DNA of 35,887 bases from Gammaproteobacteria bacterium (GCA_029865385.1 JAOUGX010000030.1:1-35887); one strand, 5' to 3'. Positions 1-8,318 are shown, counted from the first letter of the stretch. A program made the numbers and translations. The notes: generated by a model not told the origin, from the sequence alone.

Positions 1-1
1 C

Positions 2-613
2 ACGACAGCAACCGGCAAGCATCCGACGCACATCGCAAGCGGGAACAATTGTGATGATTGCCATACGACAGTCGCCTGGATCCCTGCGAACTTTGACCAT
101 GCCGGGATAACCAGCGGATGCGTCAGCTGCCATAACGGCACGGATGCGACGGGCAAGAACCCGACGCACGTCAATACGACCAACGTCTGCGAAGACTGTC
201 ATAGCAAACTGACATGGATACCTGTGGTTACCGTTGACCATTCGCAGGTTCTAGGTTCTTGCTCGTCTTGCCACAATGGAACAGACGCAACCGGCAAGAA
301 TCTCGGGCATTTTGTTACTCCGATGGAATGCAACGTTTGTCACGACACTACGGCGTGGCTACCTCACACATTTCAGCACTCGGCCTTGCCGTACGAGCCC
401 CTGGATCACAGGCGAAATCTGAATTGCAATAATTCGCGCTGCCACCAAGGGAATTCACAAATCGTAAATTGGCAATCTCCGCAGTACCTGCCAAATTGCG
501 CCGGCTGTCATGCAAATGACTACAAGGCAAGCGTCGACAAGCACAACGGTATCAACAACGACCAGAATTGTGCCAACAGTGGCTGTCACAGGATTTCCGA
601 CAATGAATGGTAG
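2..613 (+). CDS. Multiheme cytochrome c (3' part), tandem diheme repeats
   Basis: The frame is open from the left edge to the TAG at 611-613, so only the last 203 residues are present and the start lies outside the window. Six CXXCH heme sites are visible in order (CDDCH, CVSCH, CEDCH, CSSCH, CNVCH, CAGCH), plus two CX4CH sites (CNNSRCH and CANSGCH) near the C-terminus, giving up to eight c-type hemes in this fragment. Conserved His residues outside the motifs (PTHI, FDH, VDH) are candidate distal ligands for bis-His hemes. The N-terminal part is built from 46-47-residue modules. Proteins with doubled CXXCH modules are periplasmic or extracellular electron carriers. The next genes encode an outer-membrane-type barrel and a lipoprotein, which suggests electron transfer across or outside the outer membrane; that role is inferred. 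Substrate, total heme count and export signal cannot be seen. Confidence 0.9.
   Translation, partial: TTATGKHPTHIASGNNCDDCHTTVAWIPANFDHAGITSGCVSCHNGTDATGKNPTHVNTTNVCEDCHSKLTWIPVVTVDHSQVLGSCSSCHNGTDATGKNLGHFVTPMECNVCHDTTAWLPHTFQHSALPYEPLDHRRNLNCNNSRCHQGNSQIVNWQSPQYLPNCAGCHANDYKASVDKHNGINNDQNCANSGCHRISDNEW
5..382 (+). repeat. Tandem 46-47-residue diheme modules inside the cytochrome
   Basis: Units begin at 5, 143 and 284 with the signature (D/T)ATGK. Each complete unit runs through CXXCH, a W-I-P element, a DH and a second CXXCH followed by NGT. The third unit is complete only through its first heme site and then diverges. Copies of the NGTDATGK segment differ mostly at synonymous positions, so the repeats are old and held by selection on the protein rather than freshly copied. 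Confidence 0.8.
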
Positions 614-673
614 TCACCTAGGCTGGTTTGGGGCGAGCCTGCAGCGCGTCATCCATTAAGGTTTGCTTATCTG

Positions 674-3196
674 ATGGTAATCAGAAGCGGAATATTTCAG
701 AGTTTGCTGCAATTTTTTTGCGGTTTCATTCTGTTACTAGCAATGCAGCAGGGATACGCTGGGCCGGGATTCGTTGCAGGAGCAGACATTAAGAGCGGTT
801 CGTCGCTGGCGCAACTCAATATTCGTTTCAATTGCCGAATATCCTACCAGTCACACGAGCCAGGAAATCATGGCGCTATTCTGCGAATTCACGTGGAATC
901 TACAGGTATCTGCAGCGGCGTTTCCCCGACCGTGGCGGAAGACAGGGAGCAACACCGGCCTAGCGGCGCCGACGATGCCAAGATTGTCGATTTCGAGTAT
1001 GACGGCACGATGGCAGCCGGCCCCACTCTCACGGTAAATTTCAGTGAAGACGTGCGCTATGAAGTTTCTGCACCCGCGGCCGGCGACGGGTTATCCGTAC
1101 GGATCTATTTGAATCCGCCAGTGGTGGGCATCGAGCCGTCCAGGTCCGCCGCAAGCTCGACGGCGGAGACCCGATTGAAGCCTCGCGACGAATCGACCGG
1201 GCAGAAATACGTTATCAATCTGCGCTCCTCACTGAAGCCGAGCAGCCGCGCGGAAATGGCGGCTGTGAGCGCCGAATCAGGACAGGTAGTGTTCGAAACC
1301 GAGGCGCTCGTCGGCGAGAAAACCTGGTATCGGCTGCGCCTCGGTTACTTCCCAACTGCTGATGCAGCGTCGGCTGCTGTGTCGAAACTCCGGCTACAGT
1401 ATCCCGGTGCCTGGATCGACCGCCTTGCCGAGAAGGACGTGGCAGCCTCTGCCGCTGCAATGGATTCGACAGGGGGCATGTCCGGTATTGAGGCCAGCGC
1501 AAACACCGCCGCGGTGCCAGCTACGGTGGCAGCACTTGGCGATGTAGGGACTCCGCCGGATGCCAATGCGAAAGTGCAACAGTTAATGGCGGATGCACGT
1601 CAGGCCATGACCGATGGCGAGGTATCGCGGGCTGTTCAGATCTACACCAAGATCCTGCAGATGCCGCCAACGGATCAGTCACCCGTCGCGCTCGAGTATC
1701 TCGGACTTGCACGTGAGCGTAACGGGCAGATCGCGCATGCGACTGCGGAGTACCAACGTTACCTGGCTACGTATCCGGACGGCGAAGGTGCCGCGCGCGT
1801 TCGACAAAGGCTGTCGGCGCTGGTGTCCGTTGCCAATCCCGGAAGCAGGTCAACTCAAAGCCTCGCTTCCAGATCATCCGGTACTGCGGCAACCCGGAGT
1901 CCGTGGAGTTCAAACACATTCCTCACGCAATACTACCGCCGCGATGTTAACCAGTTAAATGAGCAAGATCAGGTTATCAGTCAGTCCGCAGTCTTTTCGG
2001 ACGTCAATTTCGATCTTCGTCGGCGGGGCGAGCGATACGATTTCAGCTCGAGGATATCGGTCGGCTATCAACACGATATGCTCGACGAAGAGTCCAGCTC
2101 GGGTAACGATACTCGTCTTTCTTACGCTTATGCCGACCTCGCGGACTCGCGGACGGGCCTTCGCGGCAGGCTGGGGCGGCAGTCACGCAATACCGGAGGG
2201 GTTCTCGGTAGATTTGACGGCGCGAATCTGGCGTACCGGCTCGGCGAGAAAGTGTTGCTGAATACCGTGGTAGGCAAGCCTGTCAATTCGACGTCGGACG
2301 GCGTCGACGATGAGCGGACGTTTTACGGCCTTAGCGCGAACTATGGCCCGGTAGGCGACGGCCTGGACCTGGGCGCGTTTTTTGTCCAACAAACTGTTTC
2401 TGGAATGACGGATCGCCAGGCCGTGGGCGCTGAGATGCGTTACTTTGCAAACGGCAAGAGCTTGTGGGGAATGCTCGACTACGATATTTCGTATCAGGAA
2501 CTTGGTAGTGTCTTTCTTCAGGGCAGCTGGCGTTTCGAGTCCGATCTGACACTGAATGCTTTGATCGACAGACGCCGAAGCCCGTTCCTCAGTACCAGTA
2601 ACGCATTGATTGGTCAGCAATTCGAAACTTTTACAGACTTGGCCTCAACCTTGACCGAAGAGGAGTTGCGGCAGTTAAGCCTTGATCGAACTGCCATCAG
2701 CACCACGTACACACTCGGATTTTCACGGTCGCTGACACCGAGACTGCAACTAACCGCCGATGCTTCGCAGTCCGTCATCGACGCAACGCCAGAGTCCGGC
2801 GGAGTGCCCGGCAATCCGCAGTCGACGTATCGGTATTATTCGACGAGCCTGCTTGCCAGCAGCCTGATCAAGGAAGGTGACGTTTCGATCATCGGCCTGA
2901 GAATGTCGGATTCGAGCAGTACCCGCGTATATTCAGTGAATCTCGACACGCGCTATCCGTTCGGCAACGGGCTTCGAATCAATCCCAGGTTGCGCGTTGA
3001 TTACAGGGAAATACTCTCGGATATGAGCACCGAGTGGATCTATACTCCAGGCTTGCGACTTCAATATCGGATGGGCCGGCGGGGTCGAATCGACCTGGAG
3101 GGTGGAAAGCAGATTTCCAAACGCAGCGCGGAGACCATAGACCTCGATCGAGATTCATATTTCATCAATTTCGGATACCAATTAATTTTCCAATAA
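674..3196 (+). CDS. Outer-membrane beta-barrel protein with AMIN-like, SPOR and TPR regions
   Basis: 840 residues. A signal peptide is visible at about 1-29 (hydrophobic core, then GYAG). Residues 40-150 are beta-rich and resemble an AMIN-type module (weak). About 176-250 fits a SPOR domain (YVINL start and a TWYRLRLGYF element), a fold that binds peptidoglycan. After an Ala-rich linker, about 300-385 looks like TPR helices (ARQAMTDGEVSRAVQIYTKI and a second helical pair). From about 415 to the end there are alternating amphipathic strands with many Arg, Tyr and Ser, ending in YQLIFQ with an aromatic near the terminus, as in outer-membrane barrels. The gene starts 60 bp after the cytochrome and ends 2 bp before the lipoprotein gene, so the three are probably one operon. 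A conduit or anchoring role for the cytochrome is inference; it is not recognisable as MtrB/PioB. No strong ribosome-binding site is seen. Confidence 0.8.
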   Translation: MVIRSGIFQSLLQFFCGFILLLAMQQGYAGPGFVAGADIKSGSSLAQLNIRFNCRISYQSHEPGNHGAILRIHVESTGICSGVSPTVAEDREQHRPSGADDAKIVDFEYDGTMAAGPTLTVNFSEDVRYEVSAPAAGDGLSVRIYLNPPVVGIEPSRSAASSTAETRLKPRDESTGQKYVINLRSSLKPSSRAEMAAVSAESGQVVFETEALVGEKTWYRLRLGYFPTADAASAAVSKLRLQYPGAWIDRLAEKDVAASAAAMDSTGGMSGIEASANTAAVPATVAALGDVGTPPDANAKVQQLMADARQAMTDGEVSRAVQIYTKILQMPPTDQSPVALEYLGLARERNGQIAHATAEYQRYLATYPDGEGAARVRQRLSALVSVANPGSRSTQSLASRSSGTAATRSPWSSNTFLTQYYRRDVNQLNEQDQVISQSAVFSDVNFDLRRRGERYDFSSRISVGYQHDMLDEESSSGNDTRLSYAYADLADSRTGLRGRLGRQSRNTGGVLGRFDGANLAYRLGEKVLLNTVVGKPVNSTSDGVDDERTFYGLSANYGPVGDGLDLGAFFVQQTVSGMTDRQAVGAEMRYFANGKSLWGMLDYDISYQELGSVFLQGSWRFESDLTLNALIDRRRSPFLSTSNALIGQQFETFTDLASTLTEEELRQLSLDRTAISTTYTLGFSRSLTPRLQLTADASQSVIDATPESGGVPGNPQSTYRYYSTSLLASSLIKEGDVSIIGLRMSDSSSTRVYSVNLDTRYPFGNGLRINPRLRVDYREILSDMSTEWIYTPGLRLQYRMGRRGRIDLEGGKQISKRSAETIDLDRDSYFINFGYQLIFQ

Positions 3197-3198
3197 AT

Positions 3199-3795
3199 AT
3201 GTCCGTACTAATGCGAACGACAGGCGTCAAGCAGGCGCTCGGAGTCGTGTTCCTGTTTTTCGTTTCCAGTTGCGCGTCTTTCGGCGCGTCAACTATCGAA
3301 AAACTCGATCCGCTGACCAGCGTTACGCTGACGGCCGTCAAGACGCCGATGATTTTTTACCGGGACAATTCCGGACGGGCGGCATACGCAAAGGACTTCG
3401 CCAATCTCGGGCCGATCCAGGTTAACCAGAGTGGTCGGTACCGGTACTTTCTGTGGGTTGGAATCTGGAGTACCGGGCAGGAGAGCGCTGACACTCGCCG
3501 CAGAGACAACTTTGAGGAACCGGTGTTGTATATCGACGGCGAGCCTTTCCAGTTGGTGCTGGCGGGCTGGACGCCCGAGTCGATCGGAGCGAGTGAAGGG
3601 ATTTACACGAAGCCGGTCGCCTCGGCAATCGATGCCTATTACGAAGTCACGCCGGATGTTATTCGATTGCTGGTCCAAGCCTCGGACGTCCGCTTGCGTA
3701 CGGGAGGCATCGACGGCGTATCGTTTGAGCCGTGGAACGATCAGCAGGCTGCCAGAGACAGCCTCAAGGACTTTCTTGAGCTGATTGCGTACTAG
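3199..3795 (+). CDS. Putative lipoprotein, function unknown
   Basis: 198 residues. The N-terminus has basic residues, a hydrophobic stretch (GVVFLFF) and a lipobox VSSC with Cys25, so it should be processed by signal peptidase II and lipidated. The mature part is beta-rich with no motif I recognise; conserved-looking elements are YFLWVGIW, LYIDGEPFQLVLAGW and a TPDVIRLLV stretch. The ATG lies 2 bp after the stop of the barrel gene, and an alternative ATG is at 3211. It is the last gene before the terminator at 3811. The context suggests a periplasmic or outer-membrane partner of the barrel and cytochrome. This is inferred from position only. Confidence 0.75.
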   Translation: MSVLMRTTGVKQALGVVFLFFVSSCASFGASTIEKLDPLTSVTLTAVKTPMIFYRDNSGRAAYAKDFANLGPIQVNQSGRYRYFLWVGIWSTGQESADTRRRDNFEEPVLYIDGEPFQLVLAGWTPESIGASEGIYTKPVASAIDAYYEVTPDVIRLLVQASDVRLRTGGIDGVSFEPWNDQQAARDSLKDFLELIAY

Positions 3796-3810
3796 CGAAA
3801 ACTGAAAAAA

Positions 3811-3830
3811 AGCCCCCAGGTTTGGGGGCT
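3811..3830 (-). terminator. Bidirectional rho-independent terminator
   Basis: An 8-bp perfect stem (AGCCCCCA / TGGGGGCT) with a GGTT loop. On the - strand it is followed by seven T, making it a strong terminator for tRNA-Asn. On the + strand the tail is weaker (CTTTC), but it can still end the cytochrome operon. Confidence 0.9.
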
Positions 3831-3841
3831 CTTTCAATATT

Positions 3842-3917
3842 TGGCTCCTCGGGCCGGACTCGAACCAGCGACCAATTGATTAACAGTCAATCGCTCTACC
3901 AACTGAGCTACCGAGGA
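3842..3917 (-). tRNA. tRNA-Asn (GTT)
   Basis: 76 nt with encoded CCA. On the - strand the acceptor TCCTCGG pairs with CCGAGGA, the D-arm is AGCTCAGTTGGTAGAGC, the anticodon loop is ACTGTTAATC with anticodon GTT, and the T-arm contains GGTTCGAGTCC. A promoter lies upstream and a strong terminator lies directly downstream, so it is a monocistronic tRNA unit. Confidence 0.97.
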
Positions 3918-3949
3918 ATTTCGTGCTGCCGTCCAGCACACGGGGCGGC

Positions 3950-3978
3950 ATTCTGGTCCAGCAGCCGGAGCGTGTCAA
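3950..3978 (-). promoter_or_regulatory. Sigma-70 promoter for tRNA-Asn
   Basis: On the - strand there is a perfect -35 TTGACA (3978-3973), a 17-bp spacer, then CAGAAT (3955-3950) as -10. This places the transcript start some 25-30 nt before the mature tRNA. Confidence 0.6.
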
Positions 3979-4030
3979 GCAAGCAGCCGGAGTGCGTTTT
4001 TTCGCCTATTTCCGTTGAACTGCGGGCATT

Positions 4031-5212
4031 TTACACCAATACGTTGCGAATTCTTTCGACGGCGGTCTCAAGATCGGACATGGAACAGGCAAAGGAGATA
4101 CGCACGTAGCCGGGCGCGCCGAAAGCGCTTCCCTGAACCATGGCAACGTCCGCTTTCTGCAGTAGGTACCGGACGAATTCGCCGTCGTCCTCGAGCTTCA
4201 AACTCTTAATCGCCGACTCCACGCGTGGAAACGCATAGAAAGCTCCCTGACCCTCCCGGCATTGAAATCCGGGCAATTCGTTCAGGGCCATGGAGATAAA
4301 GCGGCTGCGCTCCCGATAGGCAGCGACCATTTCTTCGACGCAGGTCTGGTCGCCGTCCAGCGCGGCAATCGCGGCGGCCTGCGAAATGCTGCAGGGATTC
4401 GACGTGCATTGGCTCTGTATAGTCTTCATCGCGCCAATGACGGCGGCTGGACCGCCGGCGTAACCAATGCGCCAGCCGGTCATGGCGTGGCTTTTCGAGA
4501 CGCCATTAATTGTGACTGTGCGATCCGCCAATTCAGGGCACGCGCTAGCGAAGCTGCAAAAGGGCTCGTCTGCCCAGTAGATTTTTTCGTAGATGTCGTC
4601 GGCCGCAATGACTACCTGCGGGAATTTCGCGAGCACGCTGCCAAGCTTTTCCAGTTCGGCTTTCGAATAACAGCTGCCGGTAGGATTGGACGGACTGTTC
4701 AGGAACAGTAGCCGCGTCCGGTCTGTTAGTGCCGCTTTCAAAGCGTTGGCCGAAATCTTGAATTCGGCCTCGATATCTGTCTCGATAATGACCGGCTCGG
4801 CGTCGGCCAGGCGCACCATATCCGGATACGACACCCAGTAAGGCGCGGGCACAATGGCCTCATCGCCCGGGCTCAGAACTGCCTGACACACATTGAACAG
4901 GGTCTGTTTGGCGCCGCTGGATACGAGAATCTGCCCGGGCTCATAGTGCAGGTTGTTATCCCGCACGAACTTGCGTTGAATCGCCGCTTTGAGCTCAGCT
5001 GTACCGTCGATCGGCGTGTATTTGGTCATACCGGCATGGATAGCGTCGATGGCCGCCTGCTTGACGTGAGCAGGAGTATCGAAATCCGGCTCGCCGGCCC
5101 CCAGGCTAACGACATCGCGTCCGGCTGCCTTGAGCTCGGCGGCGAGTGCCAGGGCGGCGCTGGTCGGCGACGGCCGTACCCGTGTCATCCGTTCCGAAAC
5201 TGATAAACTCAA
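4031..5212 (-). CDS. PLP-dependent class I aminotransferase (aspartate aminotransferase, Ib type)
   Basis: 393 residues from the TTG at 5212. It transfers amino groups between an L-amino acid and 2-oxoglutarate, most likely with aspartate as donor (AspB/AatA-like). Family features seen: start [27 protein letters not shown], the TKYTPIDGT substrate loop, [10 protein letters not shown] phosphate-binding region, [15 protein letters not shown], and the PLP lysine in [17 protein letters not shown] (Lys240). The TTG is chosen because GGAG lies 8 nt upstream and the N-terminus then matches the family; a GTG at 5239 would add nine residues. It is divergent from uvrB with only 27 bp between the start codons, an arrangement also known in Pseudomonas. 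Exact substrate preference is not fixed by sequence. Confidence 0.9.
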   Translation of the reverse strand: MSLSVSERMTRVRPSPTSAALALAAELKAAGRDVVSLGAGEPDFDTPAHVKQAAIDAIHAGMTKYTPIDGTAELKAAIQRKFVRDNNLHYEPGQILVSSGAKQTLFNVCQAVLSPGDEAIVPAPYWVSYPDMVRLADAEPVIIETDIEAEFKISANALKAALTDRTRLLFLNSPSNPTGSCYSKAELEKLGSVLAKFPQVVIAADDIYEKIYWADEPFCSFASACPELADRTVTINGVSKSHAMTGWRIGYAGGPAAVIGAMKTIQSQCTSNPCSISQAAAIAALDGDQTCVEEMVAAYRERSRFISMALNELPGFQCREGQGAFYAFPRVESAIKSLKLEDDGEFVRYLLQKADVAMVQGSAFGAPGYVRISFACSMSDLETAVERIRNVLV

Positions 5213-5239
5213 CTGTTTGTCTCCGAAAAACCGGCGCAC

Positions 5240-7300
5240 ATGGTACGTGAATCTGTAACCCTTCCCAAGAAGACTTTGTCGGACGAGCGGGACCGGCTGA
5301 CACTGGTATCCGGCTACCAGCCGGCAGGCGACCAGGCAGCGGCCATTGCCGGTCTCGTCGAAGGCCTGAACGATGGCCTGGCCCGCCAGACCTTGCTCGG
5401 GGTGACCGGTTCAGGAAAGACCTTTACTGTTGCCAGTGTGATTCAGGCAGTGCAGCGGCCGGCGATAGTGCTGGCGCCCAACAAGACGCTGGCGGCTCAA
5501 CTCTACGGGGAAATGCGTGAGTATTTCCCGCGAAATGCCGTGGAGTATTTCGTCTCGTACTACGACTACTATCAGCCGGAAGCTTATATGCCGAGCTCCG
5601 ACACCTACATAGAGAAAGACGCATCGATCAACCAGCACATCGAGCAAATGCGACTTTCGGCGACCAAGGCACTGATCGAAAGACCGGACGCCATTATCGT
5701 TGCGACCGTATCCGCCATCTACGGCCTTGGCGATCCGGAAGCCTACTTCAGCATGGTCTTGCACCTGGATCGAGGCGACAGGATCGATCAGCGAACATTG
5801 CTGCGGCGACTCGCGGAGATGCAGTACAAGCGCAATGAGATCGAGCTTGCCCAGGGAAACTACCGGGTCCGCGGGGATGTCATCGATATCTTCCCTGCGG
5901 AATCCGAGCGGGATGCCGTACGTATCGAGCTGTTCGATGAAGAAATCGAGTCGCTGTCGTATTTTGATCCGTTGACCGGTGAGGTGTTGCGGCGCGTGCC
6001 GCGGCTGACCGTTTTCCCCAAGACGCATTACGTGACTCCGCGCGAGAAGTTGCTGGCGGCCGTCGATGACATAAAAGTCGAGCTGAAAGATCGACTCGAG
6101 TACCTTCGTGGAGTAAATAAACTCCTTGAAGCTCAAAGGCTTGAACAAAGAACTTTATTTGATATCGAGATGATTCGCGAGTTGGGATATTGCCAGGGTA
6201 TCGAAAACTACTCGCGCTACCTGTCCGGTCGATCCGAGGGTGAGCCGCCGCCATGCCTGTTCGACTACCTGCCGCCAAATGCACTCCTTATCATCGACGA
6301 GAGTCACGTCACGATCCCGCAGCTCGGCGGCATGTACCGCGGCGACCGGTCGCGAAAGGAAACCCTGGTGGAGTACGGTTTTCGTTTGCCGTCCGCGCTC
6401 GACAACCGGCCACTCAGATTCGATGAATTCGAGCACCTGGCGCCGCAAACCATTTACGTCTCGGCGACGCCCGGTGATTTCGAGAAAGCGCATGCCGACA
6501 ATGTCGTCGAACAGCTGGTCCGACCGACCGGGCTGGTCGATCCAATGCTCGAGGTTCGCCCGGCACGCACCCAGGTTGACGATGTGCTGTCAGAGATCCG
6601 TAAGCGTGCTGCGGTGGACGAACGGGTGCTGATTACAACGCTGACCAAGCGCATGGCGGAGGATCTGACCGACTACCTTCAGGAGCACCAGGTCCGGGTA
6701 CGCTACCTGCATTCCGACATCGGCACGGTCGAAAGAACGGAGATCATTCGTGATCTGCGCCTCGGCGCTTTCGACGTACTGGTCGGAATCAATTTGCTCC
6801 GGGAAGGCCTGGACATGCCGGAAGTCTCGCTGGTCGCCATTCTTGATGCCGACAAGGAAGGATTCCTGCGCTCGGAGCGGTCATTGATCCAGACCATCGG
6901 GCGGGCCGCGAGGCACTTGCACGGCACGGCAATCCTGTATGCCGACAGGATGACCGGATCGATGACGCGAGCGATTGACGAAACCAACCGACGGCGTGAA
7001 CGTCAGCTGGTCTACAACGAAACACATGGCATCGAACCTGCGACCATTGTCAAGCAAGTAGCCGACATCATGGAGGCCGCCTATCCGATCCCGGGGCGGG
7101 GCTCCCGGCGAGTTGCTGAAGACGGTCAAGGTTATTCGGCGATGACGTCCGAGCAGCTGCTTCGCAAAGCAGCGACAATGGAACGCAAAATGCTGAAACA
7201 CGCGAGAGACCTGGAATTTGAAGAGGCTGCGCGCCTTCGAGACGAAATCAGAGCGGTTCGACAGATGAGCCTGGGACTGGGCAACACGCCTGCAGATTGA
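5240..7300 (+). CDS. uvrB: Excinuclease ABC subunit B
   Basis: 686 residues, close to the usual length. UvrB is the damage-verifying helicase-like subunit of nucleotide excision repair, loaded by UvrA and nicking DNA with UvrC. Visible motifs: Walker A GVTGSGKT (54-61), the beta-hairpin region [23 protein letters not shown], Walker B-like [48 protein letters not shown] and motif [11 protein letters not shown]. The C-terminal UVR motif ([18 protein letters not shown]) binds UvrC. The N-terminus is about 20 residues longer than in E. coli; no clear Shine-Dalgarno precedes the ATG, and a TTG at 5276 is an alternative. A short AT-rich patch lies at about 6112-6165. Confidence 0.97.
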   Translation: MVRESVTLPKKTLSDERDRLTLVSGYQPAGDQAAAIAGLVEGLNDGLARQTLLGVTGSGKTFTVASVIQAVQRPAIVLAPNKTLAAQLYGEMREYFPRNAVEYFVSYYDYYQPEAYMPSSDTYIEKDASINQHIEQMRLSATKALIERPDAIIVATVSAIYGLGDPEAYFSMVLHLDRGDRIDQRTLLRRLAEMQYKRNEIELAQGNYRVRGDVIDIFPAESERDAVRIELFDEEIESLSYFDPLTGEVLRRVPRLTVFPKTHYVTPREKLLAAVDDIKVELKDRLEYLRGVNKLLEAQRLEQRTLFDIEMIRELGYCQGIENYSRYLSGRSEGEPPPCLFDYLPPNALLIIDESHVTIPQLGGMYRGDRSRKETLVEYGFRLPSALDNRPLRFDEFEHLAPQTIYVSATPGDFEKAHADNVVEQLVRPTGLVDPMLEVRPARTQVDDVLSEIRKRAAVDERVLITTLTKRMAEDLTDYLQEHQVRVRYLHSDIGTVERTEIIRDLRLGAFDVLVGINLLREGLDMPEVSLVAILDADKEGFLRSERSLIQTIGRAARHLHGTAILYADRMTGSMTRAIDETNRRRERQLVYNETHGIEPATIVKQVADIMEAAYPIPGRGSRRVAEDGQGYSAMTSEQLLRKAATMERKMLKHARDLEFEEAARLRDEIRAVRQMSLGLGNTPAD

Positions 7301-7324
7301 CCCGGGCAGGCCATTATTCAATTC

Positions 7325-7353
7325 TTGCAGAGCGTGGGGGCCTTGAGTATCTT
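7325..7353 (+). promoter_or_regulatory. Possible promoter upstream of tRNA-Val
   Basis: TTGCAG (7325-7330), 17-bp spacer, TATCTT (7348-7353). The match is only moderate, and the start would fall about 120 nt before the tRNA, so the transcript would include the repeats at 7381-7474. Confidence 0.25.
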
Positions 7354-7380
7354 TGTGCGCCCGCCGCTGGAGGGGCGATT

Positions 7381-7500
7381 TTTTCAGGGGGCGATTAGCT
7401 CAGGGGCATTCAAGCGAAGGCAAAGGATTTTCAGGGGGCGATTAGCTCAGGGGCATTCAAGCGAAGGCAAAGGATTTTCAGGGGGCGATTAGCTCAGGGG
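7381..7500 (+). repeat. 47-bp tandem repeats containing the 5' end of tRNA-Val
   Basis: Two identical 47-bp units (7381-7427 and 7428-7474) are followed by a third partial copy (7475-7500) that continues into the real tRNA-Val. Each unit contains the first 18 nt of the tRNA (GGGCGATTAGCTCAGGGG), followed by CATTCAAGCGAAGGCAAAGG where the gene would continue with TAGAGCG. The partial copies have no anticodon arm, so they cannot be tRNAs. Confidence 0.9.
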
Positions 7501-7557
7501 TAGAGCGCCACGTTGACATCGTGGAGGTCGTTGGTTCGAAACCATCATCGCCCACCA
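7483..7557 (+). tRNA. tRNA-Val (GAC)
   Basis: 75 nt with encoded CCA. Acceptor GGGCGAT pairs with ATCGCCC; the D-arm is AGCTCAGGGGTAGAGC; the anticodon stem CCACG/CGTGG encloses TTGACAT with anticodon GAC; the T-loop is TTCGAAA. The T-stem GTTGG/CCATC contains one T-T mismatch. Confidence 0.95.
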
Positions 7558-7710
7558 TCCTGCCGTTCGCTTGTTGCCGCAGCGCCAATTAACGGGCTCG
7601 TTGGCGAGGCGTAACGGGGACGGGCCCGACGCCGGATTCAGTATCGGCGAGCAAGTCGCAATTCTGGCATTTTTCGATGAATTTTCAGGTATTTCCGGGC
7701 GTAGCAGGCC

Positions 7711-7739
7711 TTGTTTCTTGCCTGTCAGCTCTATAGAAT
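7711..7739 (+). promoter_or_regulatory. Putative promoter of the infC operon
   Basis: TTGTTT (7711-7716), 17-bp spacer, TAGAAT (7734-7739, five of six to the -10 consensus). It would give a leader of about 55 nt before the infC start, containing the hairpin at 7751-7768. Confidence 0.4.
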
Positions 7740-7750
7740 TCGCGTCCCGC

Positions 7751-7780
7751 GGTCTGCTTTGGCAGGCCGTGGCCTTTTTG
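7751..7780 (+). promoter_or_regulatory. Leader hairpin before infC, attenuator-like
   Basis: GGTCTGC (7751-7757) can pair with GCAGGCC (7762-7768) around a TTTG loop. A second short GGCC/GGCC option is directly followed by five T (7775-7779). It resembles a weak terminator or a leader structure just ahead of the infC ribosome-binding site. Function not shown. Confidence 0.3.
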
Positions 7781-7799
7781 TTGTTTGGAGGATACAAGG

Positions 7800-8318
7800 A
7801 TCGCAGCCACAAAGCGTGTCAGGCGTAACGAAGAAATCGACGCAGCGAAAGTCAGGGTGATCGGAGCCGACGGCGAGCAAGCCGGCGTAATGTCACTGTC
7901 CGCCGCACTGCAGATAGCAAGAGACGACGAGCTGGATCTTGTCGAAGTATCACCAACGGCGGATCCACCGGTTTGCCGAGTGATGGACTTCGGAAAGTAC
8001 ATCTTCGAACTGAACAAGAAGGCGCAGACTGCCAAGCGCAAGCAAAAGCAGGTGCACGTAAAGGAAATCAAGTTTCGTCCCGGTACGGATTCGGGCGACT
8101 ACAAAATCAAGTTGAGGAAGCTCATCGAGTTCCTCGAAGACGGTGACAAGGCAAAAGTCACCTTGAGATTCAGGGGCCGGGAGATGGCGCACCAGGAATT
8201 GGGTGCAAAGCTGCTGGCAAGGGTCAGGGATGACCTTGAAGAATTTGGTGTCGTTGAACAAATGCCGCAATTGGAAGGGCGGCAGATGATCATGGTGATG
8301 TCACCAAAGAAAAAGTGA
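7800..8318 (+). CDS. infC: Translation initiation factor IF-3, ATC start
   Basis: 172 residues. IF-3 binds the 30S subunit, keeps 50S away and checks the start codon-anticodon match. Family blocks seen: RVRRNEEI near the N-terminus, [21 protein letters not shown], the Lys-rich linker, [29 protein letters not shown] and the end [13 protein letters not shown]. No ATG/GTG fits the conserved N-terminus. An ATC at 7800 follows GGAGGA (7787-7792) by 7 nt and gives (M)[15 protein letters not shown] at 7785 overlaps the Shine-Dalgarno and is unlikely. IF-3 genes commonly use rare starts (ATT in E. coli) so that IF-3 limits its own synthesis; the same control is expected here. First gene of the infC-rpmI-rplT-pheS-pheT-ihfA run. 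thrS, its usual neighbour in enterics, is absent. Confidence 0.95.
   Translation: MAATKRVRRNEEIDAAKVRVIGADGEQAGVMSLSAALQIARDDELDLVEVSPTADPPVCRVMDFGKYIFELNKKAQTAKRKQKQVHVKEIKFRPGTDSGDYKIKLRKLIEFLEDGDKAKVTLRFRGREMAHQELGAKLLARVRDDLEEFGVVEQMPQLEGRQMIMVMSPKKK

Noticed and set aside
5411-6148. 245-codon open frame antisense to uvrB
   Set aside because: No domain and full overlap with strongly conserved uvrB motifs.
7381-7474. Extra tRNA genes in the repeat
   Set aside because: Only the acceptor 5' strand and part of the D-arm are present, with no anticodon or T-arm.
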